The notes under the pieces: generated by a model
What the model saw: the letters and a program-made list of their open reading frames with translations, nothing else
Databases searched by the model: none
What the model was told of the DNA's origin: nothing
Origin: Mucilaginibacter aurantiaciroseus
GTDB lineage: Bacteria; Bacteroidota; Bacteroidia; Sphingobacteriales; Sphingobacteriaceae
DNA: 64,000 nucleotides
Reading direction: 5' to 3'
NCBI RefSeq assembly: GCF_024055595.1
Contig: NZ_JAMXOF010000002.1
Location: 558,001-622,000, forward strand
Shown: in pieces, positions 46,396-55,871 of the stretch
Position numbering within the stretch: the first letter of the stretch is position 1
Layout of the letters: each line of letters opens with the position of its first letter
Position numbers and translations under genes: made by a program

Positions 46396-47193
46396 CTAAA
46401 TTTCTTTCTCTCTAAGCCTTATATAGGCCGTTATCCACAATGTAGCAGGTAAAATATAATTAATAAATATATCTGACATCTGGTATGCTCTTTGCGGTAA
46501 CTGTATCACACCAACCTCCGATCGTACTTTTATCAGCACCGTATAAAATGGAAAGGCGACATCAATATTGCTAAATAATGCACTTGCAACGGCCAAATTT
46601 AAAAAGTAAATGCACCCAAGCACTACACAAACTAATAAGGATACTTTTACAATTGCCACCCGGTTAAAATACAGCGAGCCAATCAGCATTACTCCGGCGC
46701 AATTAGCCCATATTATATATACCTTGTTTACCACATTATTTTGGTAAAGGGGATATAGGTACACATGGTCGTAAAGCCGCTGATAGAGAGGGCTTGTATG
46801 GTCTAACCCTTTATGGTACGCTGTTACAAAAATATAATCCATAACCCGGTAGAAACTCAAAAAGATAACAAGGAAAAATATGCCAGCTATTAAAACACTG
46901 CAAAGCCATTTCTCAAGCGCCGAGGCAGGCAATGTTAAATAAGCAGAGCCACCTGCATTGGTATTAAAATAGCCGAAAACAAAGGATGCTAACACAGTAC
47001 CGCCGCCAATAAACCCCCATATAAAAGAGATGTTTTGAGCAGACCCATAATCAATACTATATAATACAAGCGAATATAAAATGAGTGTAAAACATAAAAT
47101 TAGCCCCATAAGGCCGATAAGTTGTACGGGGCGTTCTAAAACTGTTTTCTTTAACAACAAGCTAAACCGGGTTAGGTTAAAAGTATCGTTCAT
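46396..47193 (-). CDS. ABC transporter permease-like membrane protein
   Basis: 265 residues with about six hydrophobic helices (IGLMGLILCFTLILYSLVLY, FIWGFIGGGTVLASFVF, VLIAGIFFLVIFLSFY, and three in the second half) and no recognisable enzyme motif. Its place directly between the ATPase and the GntR gene (1 base from the latter) makes it the membrane partner of the ATPase, the usual ABC-2-like arrangement of YtrA-linked exporters. The substrate is unknown. Confidence 0.8.
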   Translation of the reverse strand: MNDTFNLTRFSLLLKKTVLERPVQLIGLMGLILCFTLILYSLVLYSIDYGSAQNISFIWGFIGGGTVLASFVFGYFNTNAGGSAYLTLPASALEKWLCSVLIAGIFFLVIFLSFYRVMDYIFVTAYHKGLDHTSPLYQRLYDHVYLYPLYQNNVVNKVYIIWANCAGVMLIGSLYFNRVAIVKVSLLVCVVLGCIYFLNLAVASALFSNIDVAFPFYTVLIKVRSEVGVIQLPQRAYQMSDIFINYILPATLWITAYIRLREKEI

Positions 47194-47201
47194 ATCAGGC
47201 G

Positions 47202-48041
47202 TTAGTTAAGTGGGAATAATTGTTTGGCCATCGCTGGGTTTTCTGTAACTCCGTTAAATAGGTGTTCGAGGTTGAGAGCCGAATCTTCGCCGTTTATGTT
47301 TTCTATAACTACCGATGTACCCCTAAGCATTTTTTCTGTGTATAGTACTTTTACTCCTATCGGAGGGGAGGTTACAGTTTTAAAGCAAAGTTTTTCGGCA
47401 ATAGTTGTAATAGAAGAGTGTAACAGCAGGTTGCCGTCATCCACAATCATTACCTTGTCTATCATGTTCTCCAAATCGCGTATTTGATGGGTGGACATGA
47501 AAATGATGCGGTCTTCATTCATCACTGACGCGATAAGTTTTCTGAATTGCGCTTTAGATGGGATATCCAACCCGTTAGTGGGTTCGTCCATTAATAGTAC
47601 TTCGGTATTGCAGGCTAATGCAAAAGCAATAACAAATTTTTTTTGCTGCCCAAATGATAATTTATTCAACTTGCCATCAATGCTTACTTCCAGTTCCAAT
47701 AAATACTTGTAAAAACTTTCTTTATTAAATAAAGGATAAAAAGGGGCGAAGAGCCTTTCATATTGTTTAATAGTTACAGGTGGCACAAATACATCCTCGG
47801 CTATGTAATAAATAGTTTGAAGAAAAGATGGCTTACGGCTTTTTGGTTCTTTACCATTTATAGATATTGTGCCCTCCAATGGGAATAATGTACCTACCAT
47901 GTTTTTTAACAGTGTAGACTTGCCTGCTCCGTTTTTACCTAATAAGCCATATATGCTGCCATTTTCGATTGATAGCGTTAAATTTTTGTAAAGAAGTCGT
48001 TTTCGAGAATAACCAAAAGATAAATTGTTGAATTGTATCAT
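47202..48041 (-). CDS. ABC transporter ATP-binding protein
   Basis: 279 residues. Walker A GLLGKNGAGKSTLL, Q-loop QTIYYIAED, signature LSFGQQKKFVIAFALA, Walker B VLLMDEPTNGLD, and H-loop STHQIRDLE. The ~75-residue C-terminal extension after the NBD fits YtrB-type ATPases. First gene of the operon, with the promoter and operator directly in front. Confidence 0.94.
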   Translation of the reverse strand: MIQFNNLSFGYSRKRLLYKNLTLSIENGSIYGLLGKNGAGKSTLLKNMVGTLFPLEGTISINGKEPKSRKPSFLQTIYYIAEDVFVPPVTIKQYERLFAPFYPLFNKESFYKYLLELEVSIDGKLNKLSFGQQKKFVIAFALACNTEVLLMDEPTNGLDIPSKAQFRKLIASVMNEDRIIFMSTHQIRDLENMIDKVMIVDDGNLLLHSSITTIAEKLCFKTVTSPPIGVKVLYTEKMLRGTSVVIENINGEDSALNLEHLFNGVTENPAMAKQLFPLN

Positions 48042-48066
48042 AGTGTATTAGTTAAGTAGTACACTA
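48041..48066. promoter_or_regulatory. Probable GntR (YtrA-type) operator at the ABC operon start
   Basis: Perfect 7-base inverted repeat TAGTGTA (48041-48047) / TACACTA (48060-48066), 12-base spacer. YtrA operators are reported, to my memory, as AGTGTA-N13-TACACT; here AGTGTA and TACACT are intact with a 12-base spacer. It runs from the expected start site to the ATG, so bound repressor would block initiation. Confidence 0.75.
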
Positions 48067-48096
48067 CAAATGTACCATGATTTTTATTATTTCAAA
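48067..48096 (-). promoter_or_regulatory. Promoter of the GntR-ABC operon
   Basis: On the minus strand TTTG (48096-48093), 18-base spacer, then TACATTTG (48074-48067), a full match to the Bacteroidota consensus. The start site falls within the operator that follows. Confidence 0.8.
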
Positions 48097-48188
48097 ATTT
48101 TTAGATATATTTTTTTATAAATAACATCGCTGTTATAATAAATAGGCGAATAATCATTTTATTTGCAGCACAAAAACATAAAAACAAC

Positions 48189-48650
48189 ATGTCGATAACA
48201 GTAGGCCAGGCCGCACCGCATTTTAAATTAACCTCGTCAGATCTTAAAGAAGTTTCATTAACCGACTTTAAGGACAAAAAAGTGGTGATTCATTTCTTCC
48301 CGTTGGCATTTACTGGTGTATGTACCACGCAGCTTTGCACCATGCGCGATAGCTTTGGTTATTACGATGGCTTAAACGCCCAAATTTTAGGCATCTCTGT
48401 CGACTCGCCATTTACCCTGGCTAAGTTTAAAGAAGAAAATTCTTACCAATTTCCTTTACTTTCTGATTTTAACAAAGAAGTTTCTGCAGCCTATGGTGCA
48501 TTATACGCCGAGTTTGCTTTTGGTATGAAAGGCGTATCGCAACGTGCTGCTTTTGTGATAGATGAGGAGCAAAATGTGATCTATGCCGAGGTGTTAGAGA
48601 ACGCCGGCGACCTGCCAAATTTTGAGGCGATTGCCGAAAAAGTAAAGTAA
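48189..48650 (+). CDS. Peroxiredoxin (AhpE/BCP-like)
   Basis: A thiol peroxidase of 153 residues. Peroxidatic Cys45 is in PLAFTGVC (PxxxTxxC), and Cys50 is five residues on, as in BCP-type enzymes with a nearby resolving cysteine. GISVDSPFTLAKFK and the RAAFVID strand are family-typical. It should reduce peroxides using thioredoxin (trxA is elsewhere in the window). Divergent from the ABC operon. Confidence 0.9.
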   Translation: MSITVGQAAPHFKLTSSDLKEVSLTDFKDKKVVIHFFPLAFTGVCTTQLCTMRDSFGYYDGLNAQILGISVDSPFTLAKFKEENSYQFPLLSDFNKEVSAAYGALYAEFAFGMKGVSQRAAFVIDEEQNVIYAEVLENAGDLPNFEAIAEKVK

Positions 48651-48662
48651 TTGATAAAAAAG

Positions 48663-48693
48663 TTTGCAATGGATGTAGAAAATCTTATTTTTG
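48663..48693 (+). promoter_or_regulatory. Promoter of the tRNA-Arg gene
   Basis: TTTG (48663-48666), 19-base spacer, TATTTTTG (48686-48693), a perfect Bacteroidota-type promoter ending 57 bases before the tRNA. It starts only 12 bases after the peroxiredoxin stop. Confidence 0.8.
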
Positions 48694-48750
48694 CAGTCCG
48701 TAAAAAACGGGGCGGTTGCCGGTTTAGTCGGTAACAGTTTATATCTAAAT

Positions 48751-48824
48751 GCATTTGTAGCTCAATTGGATAGAGCATCTCACTACGGATGAGAAGGTTT
48801 GGGGTTCGAATCCCTACAAGTGCA
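48751..48824 (+). tRNA. tRNA-Arg(ACG)
   Basis: 74 bases. Acceptor stem GCATTTG / CAAGTGC pairs fully (one G-T). D-arm GCTC...GAGC, anticodon stem TCTCA / TGAGA with loop CTACGGA (anticodon ACG, Arg CGN codons after A34 to inosine), and a T-arm with TTCGAAT. The genomic sequence has discriminator A and no encoded CCA. Confidence 0.97.
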
Positions 48825-48834
48825 CACTAAAATT

Positions 48835-48868
48835 AAGCCTTTCCGTTTTGAATAACTGAAAGGCTTTT
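48835..48868 (+). terminator. Terminator after tRNA-Arg
   Basis: 9-bp stem AAGCCTTTC / GAAAGGCTT with a 14-base loop and TT after it, lying 11 bases beyond the tRNA and 18 bases before adk. Confidence 0.75.
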
Positions 48869-48886
48869 AACTTTAATCACAAAGGG

Positions 48887-49459
48887 ATGCTTAACTTAGT
48901 ACTGTTTGGCCCGCCCGGAGCAGGGAAGGGTACCCAATCACAAAATCTTATCGAGAAATTTGGCTTAATTCACCTTTCAACCGGTGATTTGTTACGCGGC
49001 GAGATTTCGCAAGGTACCGAGCTTGGCCTCGAAGCAAAAAAACTGATGGACGAGGGCATGCTTGTTCCGGACAGTGTTGTGATTGGTATGATCAGCAATA
49101 AGCTTGATGCTAATAAAAACGCAAAAGGCTTTATTTTTGATGGTTTCCCCCGCACGGTTGCACAGGCCGAAGCGTTGGACAATTTACTTGAATCAAAAGA
49201 TTCAGCAATCTCGGGCATGATAGCCCTGGAAGTTACCGACGGCGAATTGGAGCAACGTTTATTGAAACGTGGCGAAACCTCGGGCAGGCCGGATGATGCC
49301 AACCCCGAAGTAATTCGCAAGCGTATTAAAGAATATAATGATAAGACTGCACCGGTTGCAGGCTTCTACAAAAAGCAGGATAAATATAAAAGCATCAATG
49401 GTATTGGCTCTATAGATGAGATATTATCTTCTATAAATTCGGTTATCGACGCTTATTAA
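48887..49459 (+). CDS. adk: Adenylate kinase
   Basis: ATP + AMP = 2 ADP. 190 residues, the short-LID form. P-loop GPPGAGKGTQS, AMP site LSTGDLLR, FDGFPRTVAQAEAL, and a short lid RGETSGRPDDANPEVIRKRI without zinc cysteines. It precedes obg, with which it may be co-transcribed through a palindromic spacer. Confidence 0.96.
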   Translation: MLNLVLFGPPGAGKGTQSQNLIEKFGLIHLSTGDLLRGEISQGTELGLEAKKLMDEGMLVPDSVVIGMISNKLDANKNAKGFIFDGFPRTVAQAEALDNLLESKDSAISGMIALEVTDGELEQRLLKRGETSGRPDDANPEVIRKRIKEYNDKTAPVAGFYKKQDKYKSINGIGSIDEILSSINSVIDAY

Positions 49460-49488
49460 TCATATAGTCCGAAAGTAGGCAAGGCAGT

Positions 49489-49536
49489 AAAGTCCGGAAG
49501 TTGGTAAAGCAGTTTGCTTACCGTCTTTCGGACTTT
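49489..49536. repeat. 48-bp palindrome in the adk-obg gap
   Basis: Arms AAAGTCCGGAAG...GGTAAAGC and GCTTACC...CTTTCGGACTTT, a few mismatches, 5-base loop AGTTT. Flanking AGTCCGAAAG (49466) and CTTTCCGAC (49549) extend the symmetry weakly to about 90 bases. It would form in an adk-obg transcript and may act as an attenuator or processing site. Confidence 0.7.
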
Positions 49537-49572
49537 CAGTCTAAAAAACTTTCCGACTCAAAACATAAAACT

Positions 49573-50589
49573 ATGTCTCAAGGCTCAAATTTTGTTGATT
49601 ACGTAAAAATATGCTGCCGTTCGGGACATGGTGGTCCGGGTTCATCGCATTTACACCGCGATATTTTAACCTCAAAAGGTGGCCCAGATGGTGGCGATGG
49701 CGGCCGCGGCGGGCACGTTATTGTAAAAGGTAACGCCCAGTTATGGACGCTGCTTCACCTAAAATTCCGCAAGCACGTTATTGCCGGAGACGGCGATTCG
49801 GGTGGTAGCTCGTTACGATCTGGTAAAACCGGCCGCGATGAGATCTTAGAAGTTCCTTTAGGTACTATAGCCAAAAACGCCGAAACGGGTGAAGTGCTTT
49901 TTGAAATAAGCGCCGATGGCGAAACCAGGATCTTATCAAAAGGTGGCCGTGGTGGCCAGGGTAACTGGCACTTTAAAACGGCTACCCAGCAAACCCCGCG
50001 CTACTCACAACCCGGCGAGGATGGCGAAGAAGACTGGAACATCCTTGAACTAAAATTATTGGCCGATGTTGGTTTAGTAGGTTTTCCAAACGCTGGTAAA
50101 TCAACCTTGCTTTCGGTAGTATCTGCTGCTAAGCCGGAGATCGCCGATTACGCCTTTACAACACTGGTGCCTAATTTGGGTATAGTTGGCTACCGCGATA
50201 ACAGATCGTTTGTTATGGCCGATATTCCGGGTATTATAGAGGGTGCATCACAGGGCAAAGGGCTTGGCATCCGTTTCTTACGCCACATTGAGCGTAACTC
50301 GGTGTTGTTGTTTATGGTACCTGCCGATACCAACCGCACTATTAAAGAAGAATACGATATCCTGTTAAGAGAACTTAACGAATACAACCCCGAACTGATA
50401 CACAAGCCGCGGGTATTAGCTATAACCAAATCTGATATGCTTGACGCTGAATTGCAGGAAGAGATGGAGAAGGAAGTGCCTAAAGATATCCCTTACGTAT
50501 TCATATCCTCGGTTGCCCAACGGAATATTACTGAATTGAAGGATCTACTTTGGAAAGAAATTAACAAAGACGCTATCGCGCCTCAGTAG
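49573..50589 (+). CDS. obg: GTPase Obg/CgtA
   Basis: A ribosome-associated GTPase for 50S maturation and stress control. 338 residues from ATG at 49573 ([12 protein letters not shown]); the longer frame start lies in the palindrome. Glycine-rich Obg domain ([28 protein letters not shown]), then a G domain with G1 [10 protein letters not shown]3 [11 protein letters not shown] and G4 TKSD. No extra C-terminal OCT domain. Its last 17 bases overlap the convergent EPS gene. Confidence 0.96.
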   Translation: MSQGSNFVDYVKICCRSGHGGPGSSHLHRDILTSKGGPDGGDGGRGGHVIVKGNAQLWTLLHLKFRKHVIAGDGDSGGSSLRSGKTGRDEILEVPLGTIAKNAETGEVLFEISADGETRILSKGGRGGQGNWHFKTATQQTPRYSQPGEDGEEDWNILELKLLADVGLVGFPNAGKSTLLSVVSAAKPEIADYAFTTLVPNLGIVGYRDNRSFVMADIPGIIEGASQGKGLGIRFLRHIERNSVLLFMVPADTNRTIKEEYDILLRELNEYNPELIHKPRVLAITKSDMLDAELQEEMEKEVPKDIPYVFISSVAQRNITELKDLLWKEINKDAIAPQ

Positions 50590-52153
50590 CAAAGTAAAGT
50601 ACATAGTTGTCACTCATTTCTTTAAGTGAAAAGCCTTTGTACCCCGGGAAAGATTTTAGGATTACAGATGCCCTTATGCCTACATAATATACTGGCATTA
50701 TGATATATAGGGGGCCTGCGTGGCCTTTGTGGATATACTGGTTAAAGTCGATATTGATATCGGAATTTAGTGCGTCAAGTGTAATTATCCTGTTGTGCTT
50801 AATCTCCAGACCAAGATCGGGGCTAAAGAAAACGAAGGTGGCATTCCTGTACTTATCGTCAAGCTGTTTAACATAATTAAGGCTTTCCTGATCTATAAAT
50901 TGCTGGCCAACGCCCGATGTTCCGTACGCTGTATATTGATGCAAACCATGCGACCCGGTGTAATAAAACACGACCGAAAAACAGCCAATAACCGCCACAA
51001 AAACACCTAAAAACGCCCTATAAACCATCTTGTACTGACTGAATAAGTACAGCACCCCCGGTGTGATCAATAAGCCTATAATTCTAAAGTGTCTTGCCTC
51101 GTAAGAAATATCTAACCGGCGCAAAAATGCTGAGCCAAAGAATAACAAGGATACACCATAAAATATAATGATGATGTGGCGATAGTTTTTATCGGGCACT
51201 TTGGTGATAATCTTACATACTAATACAATGCTCAATATGGCCAGCAGGATTAGCACGGCGGCCGCCCAGCCCGCAGATAGTACCGCATCATCATTATGAA
51301 AAATAAAACCATTCACCAGGTCGTCGGCAGAAAAGCCTGCGAGTATTGGCGAGGCGATGGGGAAGGAGAATACCTTCCAGCTCAGATCGATACCGTTTGA
51401 CCTGGACGCGGGATTTTGGCCTTTTGAAAAATATAGCCAGTAGATAGCAACAACCGATATTAAGGCCGGGATACCTATCCGGAAACCTTTAAAGAGCCAT
51501 GCTTTTGCGCTACGGTTCCCGGCAGATAGCTGTACCCACAAAAATAGTAACCCCGCGAAATAGATCCAGATGAATGATGATTTGCAGATAAAACCTATCC
51601 AGCCGGAGAACAGTATAAAAAGGATCAGCTTCCAATCGGGTTTATTGAATATGAGGCATCCGTACAGGAACCATCCCGCGAAAGCGAACAACAAAGTTTC
51701 GCCGCCGATGTAAAAGATGTATGGGGTTAAAAATGCCTGCTGGCAAATGATCACCAGTAAACTTAAAGCGCTGATGAACCGGCTAAAACCTGCCTTCTTA
51801 AAGAATTTGTAGAACCCTATTAAGCCAATTAACTGGCAAAACATGGTGGTTAAAGCCGCAGCATGACCGGTATTTACCCCAAACAAGGTTTTAAAAAAGT
51901 ATGGGACAAGATACTGCCCCGGCGACCACCAAGAGATAAACTCGCTGGTGTTTAAAGCGATATTTGCCTGGCTTGGTTTGGTAAGCACATTAAACGGCCC
52001 GCCCAACTCCATCGATCGTAAAACCTGGAAACCCCAGCTTGCATCGGGGAAGATTGCTGCCGGTGTAATGATAACCAATACGCCAAGTACAGCAACAATT
52101 ATAAATACTGTTAGCAGGATAATACGATGTGCAGGTAGGTTTTTATAACGCAT
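50573..52153 (-). CDS. Polytopic membrane protein, GT-C/ArnT-like glycosyltransferase candidate
   Basis: 526 residues with at least ten hydrophobic helices and a C-terminal periplasmic domain (from about residue 400: [17 protein letters not shown]...). The N-terminal loop [22 protein letters not shown] carries acidic residues where GT-C glycosyltransferases (ArnT, PMT types) have their catalytic Asp. It ends the EPS operon, 8 bases after the acetyltransferase gene. Transfer of a lipid-linked sugar in the periplasm is inferred; a flippase or ligase remains possible. Confidence 0.6.
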   Translation of the reverse strand: MRYKNLPAHRIILLTVFIIVAVLGVLVIITPAAIFPDASWGFQVLRSMELGGPFNVLTKPSQANIALNTSEFISWWSPGQYLVPYFFKTLFGVNTGHAAALTTMFCQLIGLIGFYKFFKKAGFSRFISALSLLVIICQQAFLTPYIFYIGGETLLFAFAGWFLYGCLIFNKPDWKLILFILFSGWIGFICKSSFIWIYFAGLLFLWVQLSAGNRSAKAWLFKGFRIGIPALISVVAIYWLYFSKGQNPASRSNGIDLSWKVFSFPIASPILAGFSADDLVNGFIFHNDDAVLSAGWAAAVLILLAILSIVLVCKIITKVPDKNYRHIIIIFYGVSLLFFGSAFLRRLDISYEARHFRIIGLLITPGVLYLFSQYKMVYRAFLGVFVAVIGCFSVVFYYTGSHGLHQYTAYGTSGVGQQFIDQESLNYVKQLDDKYRNATFVFFSPDLGLEIKHNRIITLDALNSDINIDFNQYIHKGHAGPLYIIMPVYYVGIRASVILKSFPGYKGFSLKEMSDNYVLYFATEAR

Positions 52154-52161
52154 AACAGGTT

Positions 52162-52713
52162 TTATTCGATAGAACGACTGCGCAGTTTAATGGCAGGGTT
52201 ACCCTGATAAATGGTATAATTTTCAAGATCTTTTGTAGCAACAGAGCCACTCGTTAGTACAGCGTGGCTTGCTACGGTAATACCCTGGTTAACAATTGCC
52301 CCGCAACCTATCCAAACGCCGTCTTCTAAAGTGATTGGCCCGGTTACGAGATCGAACGTAGGCTTTTTGTAGTTATGGCTGCCGGTTTGCAAAATTGCGC
52401 CCTGTGATATACAAACGTTGCTGCCAATAATAACCGTGGTTAAGCTATCTATCCAAACGGCTTCGCCTACCCAGCTGTGGTTACCAATTTTAAGGTGCCA
52501 TGGATATTTGATATTTACGCAGGGCTTAATGACCACCCCCTTACCAACACTCGCGCCAAATAAGCGCAATAGAACAACTTTAACTCCGCTTACAGGCAAC
52601 CAGCCCGATCTGAAAAACAAACCGTTCACATAATACCACAACAGCCTTTTGAAGGCATTGCCGCCCGGGTGGTAAGGGTGATTATTATATACCGATAGGT
52701 TTGTTTGCTGCAT
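52162..52713 (-). CDS. WcaF-like hexapeptide acetyltransferase
   Basis: 183 residues. Left-handed beta-helix with hexapeptide repeats (GKGVVIKPCVNIKYPWHLKIGNHSWVGE... begins it), and the coenzyme-A side His in TGSHNYKKPTFDLVTGPI. WcaF/colanic-acid type transferases O-acetylate exopolysaccharide sugars. Its 5' end overlaps the exosortase-like gene by 29 bases, so expression is tightly linked. Confidence 0.88.
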   Translation of the reverse strand: MQQTNLSVYNNHPYHPGGNAFKRLLWYYVNGLFFRSGWLPVSGVKVVLLRLFGASVGKGVVIKPCVNIKYPWHLKIGNHSWVGEAVWIDSLTTVIIGSNVCISQGAILQTGSHNYKKPTFDLVTGPITLEDGVWIGCGAIVNQGITVASHAVLTSGSVATKDLENYTIYQGNPAIKLRSRSIE

Positions 52714-53266
52714 TTAAAGTAGTGGCTTTGTCTTGATAGCGGGTATAAAAATACAAGCTGATAGCGATGAGTATGTAAACAACGATGTTAAATATTGTAT
52801 GATGGTCAGAAAGATAAATATTGGTATTGTGTTTCCAATACAGGCCAAGTAAAACAAACCGCGATATATTTAATAATTGTATGGTAACCAAGCCCATTGT
52901 ACAAAATAACAATTTAGATTTAAAACTGCCGGGATAAGAAACCACAAACGAACTAAAAAAACACATTACCCCAAAACCAAGGCAATCAAACCCTACACGT
53001 AATATATTATGGCCAACGGTAAGCAGTTGGTTAATGTTTGTGCGCGTTTGGTAACCAAGTATATTTAAGACCCTGGCGCTGCTTTCTATCAATATATACC
53101 TTAAGCCGCTTATAAAGTTTAGGTGTTTTTCAAAAAAGGAGATGTGCATACCACCGGGAGTGGTGATGCTGAGATAAACTATGTAAAACCCGTACAACAG
53201 GCCAAACAAGCATAAAAACTTTAATACAAAAACCAATGCCGGGTTTAGTTTCGGTTTATTTCCCAT
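52685..53266 (-). CDS. Exosortase-like membrane cysteine transpeptidase
   Basis: 193 residues with about six membrane helices. Candidate triad: Cys95 (FDCLGFGVMCFF), Arg136 (NISRFVLL) and His155/156 (SDHHTIFN), in the Cys-Arg-His order and spacing of the exosortase/archaeosortase family (C-x-G, N..R, H..FN). In Bacteroidota such proteins sit in EPS loci, and the type paired with a Wzy-like protein has been called XrtY in NCBI models, to my recollection. The role would be cleavage and anchoring of a protein C-terminus to a glycan or lipid. No PEP-CTERM-like target is seen in the window. Confidence 0.72.
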   Translation of the reverse strand: MGNKPKLNPALVFVLKFLCLFGLLYGFYIVYLSITTPGGMHISFFEKHLNFISGLRYILIESSARVLNILGYQTRTNINQLLTVGHNILRVGFDCLGFGVMCFFSSFVVSYPGSFKSKLLFCTMGLVTIQLLNISRFVLLGLYWKHNTNIYLSDHHTIFNIVVYILIAISLYFYTRYQDKATTLNAANKPIGI

Positions 53267-54122
53267 CAGTGTTTTGTTGTTTTAAAAGTTCGTCAATTTT
53301 TATATCGACAACAAGCCGGAACCAAAATGCCTGCATAAAATGAAAAATTAAGCCTGTGCGGCCGTCTAATATACCCAGTTTAAATATAACGCGATAAATG
53401 AAATACAGCATGGGCCTTACATAGCGTGGCAGTTTCCACCATTTGCGTTTAAGCCATGCGGTGCGTTCATCCGGCGAACCCCAAAACCTTGGCGTAACGG
53501 TTTGTAGCCTTAGGTTCAACATCCGTTCTGTTTCTTCGGTGGCAAGCAAATCGCTGTATGTGTTATGCTTGGCTATCCAAAAGCTTATTTTATTTTCTTT
53601 TAGGTTCTCTTCTAACAGGTGGCCATCCTTCCAGATCATGGTGTTACCTGGCACCACAAGGCGATGATCCATATTTTCACTGGTATCTGAAAAGCCTACA
53701 CCAAACCTGATCATTTTTAGCAAATAGAACGGGTAATAACCACCATACTTTATCCACCGGCCTTTAAAAAAGTTTTTGCGGTTAAAGTAAATACCGTTGA
53801 TATTCTGGCAGGCCTCATTTTTAAAGTTTTGCAACAGCGTAAATAATTCGGGCGTTACAACCTGGTCTGCATCAAGGCAAATTACCCACGGGGTTTTAAC
53901 GTCAAAGTTTTTTAAGGCGAAGTCCCACTGTTTTGGGTGGTTCTCAAACTTATTATGTAAAACGGTCGCATTTGCATCAGCTGCAATTTTAAGTGTACCA
54001 TCTGTACTGCCCGAGTCTAAAATGTACGTTGCCGCGTTTAACCCCGCTACCGAGGCAAGCCACCTGGGCAAATGAATTTCTTCGTTATAGGTGAGTATTA
54101 TAAAAGAAAATTGCGTGTTCAA
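53256..54122 (-). CDS. Family 2 glycosyltransferase
   Basis: 288 residues, GT-A fold: FIILTYNEEIHLPRWLASV, ILDSGSTDGT, and DXD-like VICLDADQVVTPEL. The C-terminal PERxAWLKRKWWK...RYVRP resembles WaaE/KdtX-like transferases that elongate cell-surface glycans from the cytoplasmic face. It overlaps both neighbours by 11 and 4 bases. Confidence 0.93.
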   Translation of the reverse strand: MNTQFSFIILTYNEEIHLPRWLASVAGLNAATYILDSGSTDGTLKIAADANATVLHNKFENHPKQWDFALKNFDVKTPWVICLDADQVVTPELFTLLQNFKNEACQNINGIYFNRKNFFKGRWIKYGGYYPFYLLKMIRFGVGFSDTSENMDHRLVVPGNTMIWKDGHLLEENLKENKISFWIAKHNTYSDLLATEETERMLNLRLQTVTPRFWGSPDERTAWLKRKWWKLPRYVRPMLYFIYRVIFKLGILDGRTGLIFHFMQAFWFRLVVDIKIDELLKQQNTDGK

Positions 54123-54739
54123 TTCAACCGGGCTTTAATCAACATAGATTTCCAAAGATAAGGGATCCTGCCGCAACCTTTAAAATGGGTTACTGTAAAT
54201 CCGTTAGCTGTTAACACTTTGCTCAGCGTCGCCCTCGACCACATTTTTATGTGGCCGCCAAGCCACAGCGGGCTAATATGGCTATCCCACTTATTAAAAA
54301 CGCTTAATACCAGGTTTTTTAAATACCCGTGGTAGGGGGTAGAGAGTATGATTTCGCCTTTTGCAGCCAATGCCTGCCTGCAAAATTTAATAAAGCCTTC
54401 CGGGTCGTATAGGTGTTCAATAACCTCGGTAGATATAATGGTGTTAAAACTTAACCCCTGTAATTGTATGGGCAGTTTCCCTGTCGATAAATCCTGAACA
54501 AAAAATCTGTCGGCATTTTTTTGTTTGGCTATCTCGATGCCTTTCTCTGAAGCATCGGTACCATAAGCATTGTAACCTAAAGTTATCAAATGATTTACCA
54601 GAAACCCATTACCACAGCCCAGGTCTAAAATACACAGGTTTTTATTTATATCCAGCATATTTAGCAGCGGCTGCAATACGTAATCAAAATTGTAGGTTAT
54701 GGCACTGCTGTGGTACCCATAATCTTTATAATCGCTCAT
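54119..54739 (-). CDS. Class I SAM-dependent methyltransferase of the EPS operon
   Basis: 206 residues. Motif I LDLGCGNGFLVNHL, acidic GTDASEKGIE, and NTIISTEVIEHL (motif IV). Ubiquinone-type fold. It overlaps both neighbours (4 and 14 bases), so it probably methylates an EPS sugar or its lipid carrier. Confidence 0.88.
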   Translation of the reverse strand: MSDYKDYGYHSSAITYNFDYVLQPLLNMLDINKNLCILDLGCGNGFLVNHLITLGYNAYGTDASEKGIEIAKQKNADRFFVQDLSTGKLPIQLQGLSFNTIISTEVIEHLYDPEGFIKFCRQALAAKGEIILSTPYHGYLKNLVLSVFNKWDSHISPLWLGGHIKMWSRATLSKVLTANGFTVTHFKGCGRIPYLWKSMLIKARLN

Positions 54740-55871
54740 GTGCTAAAATATCTTTATAAAAATTAATGTATTGCTGCTGTAACCGCGAGCCCGAAAAGTC
54801 TGCCCTGATTATACCCGGTGCTTTTTTTTGTATTTCAGTTATTTTTGTATTGTAGTCGGTCATGTTATTAATAGCATCACTTACCGATGCCGCATCGGTA
54901 TCGCAGATCCAGCCCAGATTATGGTCTTTAACGTAATTGGCAAGGCCAACGTTGTAGCTAATTAATACGGGCGTGCCTACGCTAAGGCTTTCTATTACTA
55001 CATTGCCAAAGTTTTCATCGTGCGATGGTAATACTAACAAGTCGTGTTGGCTAAGTAATATAAACTTATCATCGTTATAAAACCCGGCCCAGGTTATTTT
55101 AGCGGTAATGGCCGGGTCTGTTACGGATGCTTTAAGTTTGTTGATATAAGTAATGTCACCATCGCCCGCAATGGTTACGTGAAAAGGGATGGTTACGGTA
55201 TTAAGTGCCTGTAATAAAATATCCAGTCCTTTTTTTTCTTCTATACGCGAAAAGAAAAGCAGTTTAATAGGCCCATCGGCTACTGCGGGTCTTTCAACAT
55301 TCGCTGTCGGCAACTTTACAAAGTTTGGTATGGTGGTAATATTTAAGGGTTTTACAACATCAAGTATAGATACGCTTTCTCTTGCGGCGGTTACATGGAT
55401 ATGGCATTTAGCCAATAATTTTTTGCCTAACAGGGCATGGATAATCCTTTTTTTACCGGTGTTGTTGTTAGCGAACGAATAATTACTTAATGTGCCACGC
55501 GGCGATAATATAACCGGCACCCCTTTAGCTAAAGCAATAGCGCAGGATAATACCGACACGAGGTTCCACCACGCATGGATATGGATCACATCAAACTCTT
55601 TGGCCCTTTTCCACAACGCTTTTAGCAAGGCGGGCGAAAAATGGGTGTGATCTTTAGTGATCCGTTTAAAATAGGTAACGGTTACGCCATCTACATTAAC
55701 CGGTTTATTTATACTAACGGGCAGTTCTTCAACGCCATTTGCGGTGGTGGTAAATACCTCTGTGTGTAAACCGGCCCGGTTTAATTCCTCGCACAACATC
55801 GCTACAGACATTGTAGGGCCACCATAAATAACGGCCGGTTTATAAGCGGCAATAATGTTTAGTGCCTTCAA
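54726..55871 (-). CDS. Family 4 glycosyltransferase
   Basis: 381 residues. GT-B with N-terminal KPAVIYGGPTMSVAMLCEEL and C-terminal nucleotide-sugar motif PSHDENFGNVVIESLSVGTPVL (the E-x7-E pattern). This begins like the transferases linked to XrtY-type exosortase loci. It overlaps the polymerase gene by 4 bases. Confidence 0.92.
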   Translation of the reverse strand: MKALNIIAAYKPAVIYGGPTMSVAMLCEELNRAGLHTEVFTTTANGVEELPVSINKPVNVDGVTVTYFKRITKDHTHFSPALLKALWKRAKEFDVIHIHAWWNLVSVLSCAIALAKGVPVILSPRGTLSNYSFANNNTGKKRIIHALLGKKLLAKCHIHVTAARESVSILDVVKPLNITTIPNFVKLPTANVERPAVADGPIKLLFFSRIEEKKGLDILLQALNTVTIPFHVTIAGDGDITYINKLKASVTDPAITAKITWAGFYNDDKFILLSQHDLLVLPSHDENFGNVVIESLSVGTPVLISYNVGLANYVKDHNLGWICDTDAASVSDAINNMTDYNTKITEIQKKAPGIIRADFSGSRLQQQYINFYKDILAHERL

